A DNA stretch of 52,608 bases from Theodoxus fluviatilis (taxonomy: Eukaryota > Mollusca > Gastropoda > Cycloneritida > Neritidae). Under the pieces are notes generated by a model, which saw nothing but the letters and a program-made list of their open reading frames with translations, ran no database searches and was not told where the DNA came from. The stretch spans positions 177,425 through 230,032 of the forward strand of contig JAWQFJ010002802.1 of the NCBI GenBank assembly GCA_034096865.1, given 5' to 3'. Positions within the stretch are counted from its first letter, which is position 1. Every line of letters begins with the position of its first letter. This document shows positions 1 to 11,224 of the stretch, in pieces. A program made the translations under genes and the position numbers.

Positions 1-423
1 CTCCGGTGATTTTCGCGATCGGTGGCACTGCGTAGCCTGCAAAGTCTGACAGGACGTATGACTGCATTCCTTTATTTGAGATAGTACAGCTGGAAGTCTT
101 CTAGAGCAACTGTCCGAAAAGAGTCCTTCGAGAAGATTCGAACATTCTCAGTACTCTTTGCAGAGAAGCACATAGCATCAATAAGTAGAGTTTTCAAACA
201 AATCCAAACATAGAAAGTTATCGACTTGATTGTTACGTATAGTTACTTATCGATGCAACCAAACACGCATGATTAATGTTTTTAAAAGCCTGAAAAAGAC
301 CAGAGAAATGCCATTACGTTATACAAAACTGGTAGGCCAGTTCAAAATGATCGCGAAACACTGTCAGAGAAGGGTTTTCAACCTTCGAAATGCCGATCTT
401 TTGATGTGGCGAATCTACTGAAA
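1..423. other. Unassigned DNA at window edge
   Basis: No gene, tandem repeat or recognisable element is seen. Short open frames exist but have no domain resemblance, splice context or composition suggesting coding. The stretch ends at the left terminus of an inverted-repeat element. Confidence 0.5.
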
Positions 424-1074
424 CCCTGGTCACACAGCACTTTACGTCTTAATCACGTCCAAAAGACGTACAAAATCTGGTGGACGTGGTCGTACGTGGT
501 GATTTTTTATCAATTTTGGTTTGGCCATGCTTTGTACGGGTTATGGTCGTCGACGGCTGTTCCACTGCTGAAGCACTGCCTAAGCACGACTAACCACGTC
601 AAGCCACGTGTAAGCCTAGAAAAAACCGTGACGTCATCGCGTCTGGAGTACTGGCGTTATACAGAAGTGATTAGGCAGTGATCAATCGTATTTAGAACGT
701 GCTCGAGACGTATTTAGAACGTGTTCGAGACGTTATAGAACGTGACAGACCGCTAAACTTTCGCGTCTTACCGCGTCTCCTCACGTTTTAATCACTGCCG
801 GAACACGGATTATCACGTGTGTTTCACGTGTGTTGCACGTCTTTACCACGTGTGCTACCCGTGGTTGTGCGCGGGATAAAGTTTTGAGCAGTTCAAAACT
901 TTTTTCCGCGTCCGATGACGTTCCGATTTCTCCCCGCGTCCTGCCACGTCTATAAATCGACCGTAGCTCGTCTTAAACTCGACATTAACACGAACAACAT
1001 CGTCTACTTCACGGGTGACCACTTTTTGTCGTCGTTTGGACGTGATTAAGACGTAAAGTGCTGTGTGACCAGGG
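424..1074. mobile_element. 651-bp MITE-like inverted-repeat element
   Basis: The two ends are inverted copies of each other: 424-463 and the complement of 1035-1074 agree over 40 bases, starting CCCTGGTCACACAGC, with weaker similarity for about 30 bases further in. The interior has no credible coding frame. It holds a 22-bp direct repeat (688-709 and 710-731, with a decayed third unit), an inner inverted pair GGCAGTGAT (674-682) and ATCACTGCC (about 792-800), and several CACGTG palindromes. No target-site duplication is visible beside the ends, so the superfamily is not assigned. It is most likely a non-autonomous DNA transposon, dead or mobilised in trans. Confidence 0.75.
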
Positions 1075-1303
1075 CTTGACCGCCAGAAGTTAGGGGTTGT
1101 TGAGATTAAAATCACACTCTTGGCGCGTAACTTGTGTTTGTCGTTTGTTTGAATCTACTGCTTAAAAGAGATTCAGGTTGTCATTTTGAAAGTCAGTTGA
1201 CGGTGAGAGGTGTTTCCGGTGAATAAAATAATTATGTGCTTATCGCACTAAGGGGATTAGGACGCCCACTTCCTGTTTGGCAGAAAGTTTTGTTTTTGTC
1301 ATA

Positions 1304-1305
<2 letters not shown>
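1075..1305. other. Unassigned spacer
   Basis: Short AT-rich spacer between the inverted-repeat element and the microsatellite. Nothing recognisable. Confidence 0.4.
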
Positions 1306-2713
<1,408 letters not shown>

Positions 2714-3566
2714 ACAAGAAGGGCAAAGCCCATACGACTCACATGCTTGACCTTGACCTCTACATGACCTTGACCTTCAGATGACCTTCAAGGTCAATCA
2801 ACTACACCTAGCAATGACATCATACACTAAACTAAGAAATGCTTTACACATTTTTCCTACCAAAATACATGTGGCCTTGACCCAAGGTCAAGGTCATCCA
2901 AGGTCATGCAACACAAAGCTGTTAATTCAAGACATAGGAAGCACAATGGTGCTTATTAGCACTTTCTACTATGAGATATGGTCACTTTTAGTGGTTCACT
3001 ACCCCATTTTGGTCACATTTCATTAGGGTCAAAGTGACCTTGACCCTGATGATATGTGATCAAATGTGTCTTATGATAAAAGTATAACATGTGCCCCACA
3101 TAATTATTAAGTTTGAAACAGTTATCTTCCATAGTTCAGGGTCAAGATCACTTCAAAATATGTATACAATCCAACTTTAAAGAGCTCCAATGACCTTGAC
3201 CTTGAAGAAAGGTCAACCAAACTGGTATAAAAAAATAGGGCTTACTTTGCCCTATATACCATGTATAGGTGAGGTATCCAATCTAAACAACTTCAGAGAA
3301 AAGTGAGAAAATGTGAAAAATGGCTGTTTTTTAGACAACATTTATGGCCCCTGCGACCTTGACCTTGAAGCAAGGTCAAGTCACTATGTATGCCTTTTGA
3401 GGCCTTATCATCATACACCATCATGCCAAATTGGGTGTTGATAGACTTAATAGTCTTTGAGAAAAATCCAACGTTAAAGTTTTCGGACGCCCGGACGCCC
3501 GGACGCCCGGACGGACGAAACGGGTGAGTACATAGACTCACTTTTGCTTCGCATGTGAGTCAAAAA
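2714..3566 (+). mobile_element. GACCTTGACC element, copy A (HINE-like)
   Basis: Full-length copy, 853 bp. It opens with ACAAGAAGGGCAAAGCCC, where GGGC-AAA-GCCC can pair, followed by GACTCACATGC. It closes with GACTCAC-TTTTGCTTCGCAT-GTGAGTC, a 7-bp-stem hairpin, then AAAAA. GACTCACATGC near the left end is the exact complement of GCATGTGAGTC at the right end. Between them are repeated GACCTTGACC/GGTCAAGGTC blocks and a GGACGCCC microsatellite near 3485-3515. No transposase or long frame is present. Short frames recur between copies only because the DNA is alike. Confidence 0.85.
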
Positions 3567-3727
3567 CCACAAATCTATACAACCTGACTCCCTTTCATTC
3601 CTCGGTTGCCATCAAGACTATTAAAGCCAAACCAAGGAGCGGTGTTGAGGCCCTGAAGAGGTGTGCACAACTTGGGTAATTGGGGTTCTCCTCCTCGAGC
3701 CGACTTTGCAACAAAGATAAATGCAGT
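3567..3727. other. Unassigned spacer
   Basis: Unique-looking spacer between the element and the simple repeat. No gene seen. Confidence 0.4.
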
Positions 3728-4240
3728 GCAAACAAAAGCAAGCAAGCAGTCAGGTCAGTATGCAAGCAAGCAAACAAACAAACAGACAAGCCAACAGGCA
3801 GGCCAGTATACAAGAATACATACAAAAAAGCAAACAAGCAAACAAACACGCAAAAAGTCAATTAAACAAGCGAGCAGAAAAAACAGACACGCAAACGAAC
3901 AAGCAAGCAAATAGGCAAGCAAGCATGCAAACAAACAGACAGGCAAACAGTCGAGCAAACAAGCATGCAAACAAGCAAACAAACGAACAAACAGGCAGAC
4001 AGACAGGCAAACAAGCAAGCAAGCAAGCAAACAGGCAAGCGAGCAGGCAAGCAAGGAAGCAAGCAAGCAAGTTAGCAAACAGACAAGCAAACAGGCAGGC
4101 AAACAAGCGAGCAAGCAAAAGGCAGGCGAGCAAGCAAGCATCCAAGCTAGAAAACAAACAGACAATTAAACAGGCAAGCAAGCAAGCAACCAAATAAGCA
4201 AGCAGGGAAACAAACTAGCAAACAAAAAGCAAACAGCAGC
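3728..4240. repeat. Degenerate CAAG/CAAA tetranucleotide repeat
   Basis: About 500 bp of interleaved AAGC, AAAC and AGGC tetranucleotides with scattered substitutions. Overlapping open frames on both strands (Lys/Gln/Ala/Asn-rich one way, Cys/Leu/Ala-rich the other) follow from the repeat and carry no domain. Confidence 0.95.
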
Positions 4241-4820
4241 AACAAAACAAAAAATCCCTGCGTTTCTTTCCTTATAGACTTCTTCTTATAGAGATGTAGA
4301 AAGAAAAATTCATTAATTTTGCAAACATCGGGGAAAAGTAATTGCACGCAGGTAGCCAAAGGTACTGAAAGGCAAAGGTTAGATGGAGAAGAGGAGCATG
4401 CACGTATTGATTTAGTCTCCAACCGATTGAGACACCGAGCTCAGCGAACTAGCTATTAAATTTTCATTCTTGTGCCAATGCAACGAACAAACATAGTACG
4501 CTATGTCTCGTTGGTAAAGTAAATAGCTCAATGATGCCACTTCTGCGAATAATGCACACTCAGTATTGAACTTTCAGGAATAAAACACTTTGGACCAATG
4601 GCACGCTTGCATCAAATGTAGTTTTTCTGCATGGCTGCACAGTCTTAAGCAGCCATCCCGGAGAGGTGCGCCACTAGATACGGTAATTACTTCACTGTAC
4701 CTGTGATCTATTTCGGCCACAAAATTCCGTCCACTGATCCGCAATTCCCGACTGGATAAAAAAATTCATTGGTTACTTTCCACTTGCCCTGCCATTACTA
4801 AAGCATCTTGAATGTCTCTA
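4241..4820. other. Unassigned DNA
   Basis: AT-rich stretch without recognisable gene, RNA or repeat. Confidence 0.4.
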
Positions 4821-5640
4821 ACCTAGTCCTGTCGCCCCGATCACCAGTCGAGGCGGAACGCTTGGCGATTGGAGGCGCGTTTTTTTTCCTTTCCACGGGC
4901 ACTTACCTTCCCTGCTGCGACTCTCGGCTTTCTTTTTTCCCCTGCCTGAAATGACAAGCCACGCTGCGCCCTGCCTACGCAACACGTGTTGAACGGGGCC
5001 CGGGTTCCCACGTTCCTGAGAAGGGACAATGCTGTTAGCGTTAGCCACGCGGGGAGCTCCCCAGCTCCGCGAATGGCTGCAGAGCGCCAGTCGATTTCAG
5101 GGCGAATTACGTCCAGTGATGGCTCTCACCGCTTCCCATCCTCGGAGGACGAAAAAAGTCGGTGGAACTGGTGGCAGTGATGTCCAGGCCGGTGCGAGAC
5201 AGTGGCGCGAGATGGATCGTTGCAGTGGCTGCGGGGATTTTTTCCGGCGGTGTTAGGGCATCGCGGTAAAATCAAGTCCATAATTGAGTGCAAGGGCCGC
5301 GAATTTTTGCTCGGGCTGTTAGTCAGGCAGTATCTAATGGCCTGGAGGGGACCAAGCAGGGACGCACACTTTAGCCGTCCCGTCAGCGTGTCTTCCCGCC
5401 AGAACCAGAGTTCAATTTCCGACCCATAATCCCCTTGTGCATGCCGGAATGGGCCGCCTCGCATCCGCCTAAACTCGACCGGTAGCCATGCATGGTTCGT
5501 CGAGTCGGGTCATGCCCGGATGTTCCGGTTTTTTACTTCTGGTTTGAGTGGCATTGACGTCACTGACAGCATTTTTTTGCTTGGTAATTGGGCACCCGGA
5601 AATGGTCAGTTTTATGAAATTGTGGGCGGACTTTCCTTTT
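4821..5640. other. GC- and CpG-rich tract
   Basis: This stretch is visibly richer in G, C and CpG than its neighbours and holds several medium open frames on both strands, none matching a family I recognise. A perfect CRE palindrome TGACGTCA lies at 5555-5562. It could be a CpG-island-like promoter or first exon of an unrecognised gene, or the GC-rich body of a transposon. The sequence alone does not decide. Confidence 0.35.
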
Positions 5641-5646
5641 GAGAAA

Positions 5647-5820
5647 GGAGGAGGAGGAGGAGGAGGAGGAGGAGGAGGAGGAGGAGGAGGAGGAGGAGGA
5701 GGAGGAGGAGGAGGAGGAGGAGGAGGAGGAGGAGGAGGAGGAGGAGGAGGAGGAGGAGGAGGAGGAGGAGGAGGAGGAGGAGGAGGAGGAGGAGGAGGAG
5801 GAGGAGGATGAGGAGGAGGA
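5647..5820. repeat. (GGA)n purine tract
   Basis: About 54 uninterrupted GGA triplets followed, after one T at 5809, by a few more. Depending on frame it reads poly-Gly or poly-Glu, so apparent proteins here are repeat artefacts. The strand is pure purine and mirror-symmetric, which allows triplex (H-DNA) or G-tetrad structures. Confidence 0.97.
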
Positions 5821-5824
5821 GCTA

Positions 5825-5940
5825 CTGTTGGAAGATGGATGAATGGGTGTATATATGCATGGAGTTTAAGTGCCTATCAGTCTTGTAGGGTTTTATACAA
5901 GTAAGACCGCAATATTGATAAAAACATCCAATTTTTACTG
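5825..5940 (-). mobile_element. Possible non-LTR retrotransposon 3' tail
   Basis: On the plus strand GATGGATGAATGGG is followed by a block containing GCCTATCAG, GTAGGGTTTTATACAAGTAA. A similar GGAT run plus GCCTATCTGC...GTAGGTT...TTCAAG block ends the coding LINE remnant at 6153-6200. This suggests a second 3'-end fragment of a related element, read on the minus strand. The resemblance is short. Confidence 0.35.
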
Positions 5941-6152
5941 TACACAACTTACTTTGCAACGGTGGATTCTGGTACGATTCATTTAGCAGTTATATTTAAG
6001 CACACTCAGGACTATGCAATAGGTTCAAATTCCACTGCTCATAAGCCCGCATGGGCCATGCAAGACCTCCGATCAAAAGAAACCACAAGAGCTGTCAGAT
6101 TAAAGTTTAAGTCTCGACCTCCCTAGTCACTCGTTTCCCACGAAGTGCATAG
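5941..6152. other. Unassigned spacer
   Basis: No gene seen. GGTTCAAATTCC at about 6024-6035 is near a pol III B-box, but there is no matching A-box or cloverleaf. Confidence 0.35.
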
Positions 6153-7400
6153 GGATGGATGGATTGATGGAGCCCAAGAGCCTATCTGCCGCGTAGGTTA
6201 TTCAAGATCGTAACGTAATTCAATGAGATAAAAATGCTGAATTAAAAGATCATCCCCAAAGAGGTAAATATAAATAGAGACATACCGAAAAATAAAGATG
6301 TAGTACGAGTCAAAGACGAAAATAAAACAGAAAATTTTTCAAAATGTATCAAAGCAAGAGCATCTTTAAAAATGACTGATATATTGCTTGACCCACCCCG
6401 TAGATGAGCAAGTCGGGGACAGTCCACCATATTTGCCGCATGGTGAGCTTGCCCTGGCAAGCACGGCACTCCGGTGGAGGCTCCGACCGCAACAAATAGA
6501 AGTGGATCTAGACGGAATGGCCGATCCGGGAACGACAGAGCACAACTTCTTCTCTTCTGGTGAGCGATATGGGGGCGAGTCGCTTACCCCACTAAGAAGT
6601 TATGTCATGGAGTTTATTTTGTGCCCTGTCGTCCCAGTCGGCCTGACACAAACTAAAAATGTATTTAGTAATACAGGGTACCAGATCGTCAGCTGGGATC
6701 CTACCTGGGGATGGGGGAAGGGAGGGAGCAGACTTGGCAGCCTGATATGCTCTCTCATTTCCCGGAATACCCATATGGTTAGGAACCCAGCAAACGGCGA
6801 CCTAGGCAATCCCATGGCATTGTTGACAAAGATGGTGAAAAATGCCAAACAATTATGGATGGGAAATCTCTCTACCCCGCAGAGCCCGTGAGGCCGAAAG
6901 CGAGTTGGAGATCACAAGAGCTCGTGGCAATCTCTTGCTCTGGACAAGGTCAAGAGCGGTCTCACGTGCACTCGGCATTCTGTAAATGAAAGCGAAAGAC
7001 GGAGTCGCGGGCGACAACAGCTACCGCCACACGATGCACATCTCTAGAACCATCTGTATTAAAAGGATACAAATCTGTATAATGTGATAACATTTCCCGC
7101 ATTGCACTTTTATGAGGATGAGGGAGGGCATCCCTCTTCACAAATTTGGTTAAGTGTAATAAAACAGCAGGCTCAGGCATGAGCCAAGGCGGAGACATAG
7201 AGAAAGCAAGTAAACAATTTGTCCAGCCGAAGATTTGCCGCCTCGATGTCTTCCTCAGCTCGTATTCTGGGCATGATCGCATAAAGATGCGGAAACCTCG
7301 GCTGGACAACACAAGAATACGTGGGATTGGACGGGTTAGAACACTAATGCATGACATATTGCAACGCAAGCTTTCGTCTACGCAAAGTATGTGGAGGAGA
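6153..7400 (-). pseudogene. Decayed non-LTR retrotransposon, RNase H and 3' end
   Basis: Read on the minus strand, separate frames carry pieces of a LINE ORF2 C-terminus in order: a reverse-transcriptase thumb-like stretch near 7350-7150; the segment before RNase H (PPWLMPEPAVLLHLTKFVKR); an RNase H start with TDGSRDVHRVAVAVVARD near 7050-6990; the end of RNase H with MGIPGNERAYQAAKSAPS near 6775-6720; DDLVPCITKYIFSLCQADWD near 6690-6640; then a downstream RSRIGH and a Cys-rich tail near 6540-6400. The pieces lie in different frames with stops, so the copy is dead and its 5' part is missing. RNase H after the reverse transcriptase points to an I/Jockey-type group. A GGAT run and short AT-rich tail at 6153-6240 mark the 3' end. 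Confidence 0.75.
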
Positions 7401-7630
7401 CAAGGAGAGACAGAAAAAATAGAAGGGAACACAGGCAGATAGACCGGCAGGCAGACATACGCACACACATACACCGACACATACCACATAATACACGCAA
7501 TCGCAGGAGCACGCATTTGAGGACAGATTGTTGTTATTTCATCGGGTTACGAATCTATGAGAAACATGAGCTACGTCACTGATGACGTGAGGGACAACAT
7601 TTTTTTCTTTCTGGGGCATTGGCAGTGAAG
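7401..7630. other. Unassigned spacer
   Basis: Contains a short CAGACA/CACACAT-rich patch at 7425-7495 and no supported gene. Confidence 0.35.
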
Positions 7631-8633
7631 AAATAGACCACTAGATAGTTCCGCTGACATAGTAAAACTTGACCTTGCGGGTTCGTCTTCGTTGTAACTT
7701 TTAGGCATGCATGGTGGGATCGAGCCCTTAAGTTACATTATTTACAAGTAGCACTCTTGTGTTTTTGAGCAAGAGAGCACTGAGGGTATATTTAACCAAT
7801 GTGTTGCAAGATGAGAGAAATTTTGCGTTTGGTATTTCGTGATGTAAATTATTTCATTTCTTTTTTTACTGTTTAGGCTGTAGGATGTTATTATCACCAT
7901 GCTGCGCAGTCGAAATTCTCGCTTTGTCATTTTGCGTTTGGTAAATCGTGAATCTGTTTTTTATTTTATTTGCTGGATGTTCTGAAGGAAGTAAAATCCC
8001 GCAGGCTTGTAAACCTAGCTCTCGCTTGGCAGTGAGGAACTTAAGCGATCTTGTATATGTAGAATGGTTAGGACGGCCGAGTGTTTACTAGGTCACTCGA
8101 GGAGTTTATGCATTACTCGGTCGAAATCGTCATCGAAATAGCGTCAACTGTTGATGTGGACCATCTTTGAATTTTGAAGTACATTTAACATGCACTGAAT
8201 GGATTACCGAATAGAAGTTCATAGTCGGCTTCGTCGATTGAGGCAAATGGTGTCATATGAACATGTTTTAGATCAACAATGTCACATTGTCAGTGCATAT
8301 TCCATCTTCGTAGCACGTACTCAGGTACTGGTCCGAGTCGTGGCGAACTCCGTGACTTTCGCAAATTGCAGCCTTCCACCTATCAAGTCGATAGCTTCCA
8401 TTGCTGCAGCCGATAAACGGGCAATGAAATGTCATTGCGACGGTTCCGAAAGGATGAACACACCGAAATAAAGCGTTTAACTTGCAGTGCACATGTGCGA
8501 ATTCTCGCTTTCGATCATTAGAAAATGGCGTTGTTTACACGTGGGATAGCAACAGCCAATGACAATCGAGAACTACGATCACGTGATACTGCTCATATAA
8601 CATGTAAAGCTAAAACTATCTAGTGGTCTATTT
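7631..8633. mobile_element. Putative 1-kb inverted-repeat DNA transposon
   Basis: 7631-7650 (AAATAGACCACTAGATAGTT) is the exact complement of 8614-8633. The arms can be read as GACCACTAGATAGTT with TA outside each end, as expected for a Tc1/mariner-type TA target duplication. The interior encodes nothing recognisable and contains direct near-repeats of an AATTCTCGCTTT box (about 7911-7923 and 8502-8513). A non-autonomous element is the simplest reading. A chance 20-bp inverted repeat at 1-kb spacing is unlikely but not excluded. Confidence 0.55.
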
Positions 8634-10930
8634 TTAAAGAACAACCACACCAAGATTTTGATCTCTCTTCAGCAGATTTTTGCAGATTGGTGTTCCCCTG
8701 AAGCCAAACAGCACTGTACCTCCGCCAGAATGGAGGGCGAACACGCACGTACACAGACCCATTGAGAAACGGACGGACAGAGAAAGGCGGATGGACCGAC
8801 GGACAGTGAGACGGAGGGACGGACAATTGAAACAGGCAGGGATGGAAGTGGGTGGGCAAGCACATACAATTTAATCTAAGACTACACGAATGGAAAGGGT
8901 GAAGGTGTTTCTGGTGTCTGTAGGGAGTCTTAACTGCATTGTTCCACTGAGAGTAATCAAGGTTGCCAGCCTCCCCAACTCTCAAAGAGTGGTATGTTGT
9001 ACCGTACACCTCCCACTCGTGGACCCGCGATGACCTAACTGACCTCGTATCAATTATCTTCTAGAGAAACTTCCATTGAAAACTGCGGTGACTTTTACGT
9101 GATCCGATCCAACGAAAGATACATAGTCATAACAAATATTTATTTTTTAAAAAGTCGCTAGAGCAAAGCGTCAGAGAGCAAACGTTAAGCGTCTGACATA
9201 ATTATCATAAAACATGTTAAATTAAAAAAAATAATTTAGAGCTATTTATAGCTGCTGGCTATTTTTCTGGCATTTCCAAGAGTTTTGACGATAGTTACAG
9301 CTTAAAATGGATGTACTTCTTTTTTTTTTACAGTCAATTTACAGTTTTATGGAAAAGCTCACCTTTCCGTGTGGTCTGAAAAGCACCGAATCTGCGAGGC
9401 TGGAATCAATTGTTGTAATCTCCATCAGCCTCCAAACTGGAGCATATAACGTAATTCGAAATCGTCAACCATTTATATGCTTGCTCTGTTCACTTACAGT
9501 CAGTCTTATATTTAAAAAAAACACTCTGTACAAAGAAGTTGACTCTCGTTGTTTAGAACTATTTAACGCCTATTTTCGCAAAACCACAAATTTACGGTTG
9601 ATCAACTACAACCTCCAATAACTTCGTTTCAAATTACCCTAACGCTATTATTCTTGATAGGCCTACTGATTTAAAGCTCTAGATTTGCCCATTTTCATGA
9701 AACCGACAACTCATGGTCTTCAAATCGGACTTCATATACTTTTTGCTGAAGCAGGTCACGTGATATCAATATTCTTCCGCATGTCTTTTTATTTAATTGT
9801 ACGCAGGCAGTACAGGAGGCAATGCAATGGACAGGAGAGTAGACTCAGCAGCTACTTGGCGCTGATCGGGCAAGAGGGGGACCGGAGGGGTAAAGTGTGC
9901 AGAGGTATGCCTCGAGGGTGTCGTTTTGTCTGATCATTTTAACAGCAGCTCCCTTGTCTCTTGTCGAAGCTGCAAGCCTGTCGTGGCTTGATTTACATGC
10001 ATATGTGCGTAAAAATACATATGAAGAGTTACGCTGGCGAACAAACTCCCACACTATGCGCGATAAAGACAGACTGAAATTCCGCTCCCGGCAGGCCGGT
10101 GATAGAATCCTCTAGTGTACTTTGTTTAAGTGCAGCAATGTATCCTAGTCATTATTTCAACTAAAACGTATTGTCAAATTATTGTTTTTCATACAGGCAA
10201 CGAAAACAGACATTCGTCTTTTGCCTTAAAACATGTGTCCAAACGTCGCCTCCATTGTGAGGATGCGAAATCTTACACCGCCAGTGGCATATTAAGGCGA
10301 TTCCCAGTCTCACTGCAAACAACGTATTGGGGGAGGTGATTCCACGAAAGGGAGTCGGTGAGGACTCCAACGTAATATGGAAGTGTTTGGCGGGACACGC
10401 AATTGAGCCGTCGCTTCATCACTTGACTGCAGCCATTGTCACGTGGAGGCGAAATGTGTCATATCGGTGGTTGCACCCTGCAGGCGAACAGTATGTGGCC
10501 CATCAATCAGGAACGGCATATCTTTGTCCGAAGCTGAGTGATTATCGCCAGACGCAAAGCTCTAACGCTGGCACGATGACCCAGTTGCAGCATATCCATA
10601 GAGCAGAGTGGGTAAATTGGTGATCCTCTGAAAGGACTGATATGGACGGCATCCGAGAGGAACGAGTCAGCCTGGATAGAGAATGCATACAACGACATAA
10701 AGGCATAATGGAAGGTGGACAGTATGACAAGAAGAACTGGTCGTACTTACAACAGGTGATAGATAGCACTTAGGTATATGGCGATACGGTGACTATGATT
10801 ATACGTGATGCACTGGATGCTAATGCGAATGGCTGTACATACCAGGGACGGGTTTGAAAATAGGTAGTCGATCTTGGTCGCAAGATCATGCTTCGCAGTA
10901 AGAGCTAGCTAAAAAATAAACTACCCAACG
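8634..10930. other. Unassigned DNA
   Basis: More than 2 kb without a recognisable gene. A short GGAC/GGAGGGAC purine-rich patch lies near 8765-8830, and AT-rich sequence at 9120-9320. Open frames at 9307-9621 (+, 104 codons), 9685-9933 (+) and 10327-10623 (+, 98 codons) have no domains, signal peptide or splice context that I can identify. Confidence 0.4.
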
Positions 10931-10941
10931 TGACGAACTAA

Positions 10942-11224
10942 TGCGCATGCGTAGACGTCACGACAAGAGGTGAACTAGCCACATGTCAATGGCCGACGTG
11001 TTGCCGGTTCATTCAGAAAACGCTCTATTTCGAGATACTAGCAACCCATCCAAAGAAAATATAAGCCATGCACAGCATTAATTTATCAAAGGTGTATGTT
11101 GAATGCATTAATAGATCGTGAAACCTCCTACAGTTTACACATCGAATGCAGGTCAACGCAACCACGCCGAACATTTGTCTCCAAGATGGCGGCGCGCACT
11201 GTACTCATGCTGTCCGCCATCTTG
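10942..11224. promoter_or_regulatory. Candidate TATA-less promoter motif cluster
   Basis: TGCGCATGCG (10942-10951) matches the NRF1 core and runs into GACGTCA (10954-10960), a CRE half-palindrome. Further on, CAAGATGGCGG (11182-11192) and its exact complement CCGCCATCTTG (11214-11224) are a divergent pair of YY1-type AAGATGGCGGC sites 21 bp apart. Such motifs are typical of TATA-less housekeeping promoters in animals. No gene can be identified next to them; a 123-codon plus-strand frame starts at 11304 but is unrecognised. Confidence 0.4.

Noticed and set aside
3721..4197. 158-codon Lys/Gln/Ala frame and its Cys/Leu complement
   Set aside because: Pure product of the degenerate tetranucleotide repeat, open on both strands.
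6010..6060. tRNA or SINE head because of GGTTCAAATTCC
   Set aside because: No A-box at proper distance, no cloverleaf, and the B-box match is imperfect.
9307..9621. 104-codon plus-strand frame as a small gene
   Set aside because: No domain, splice or promoter support; AT-rich sequence of this size can give such a frame by chance.
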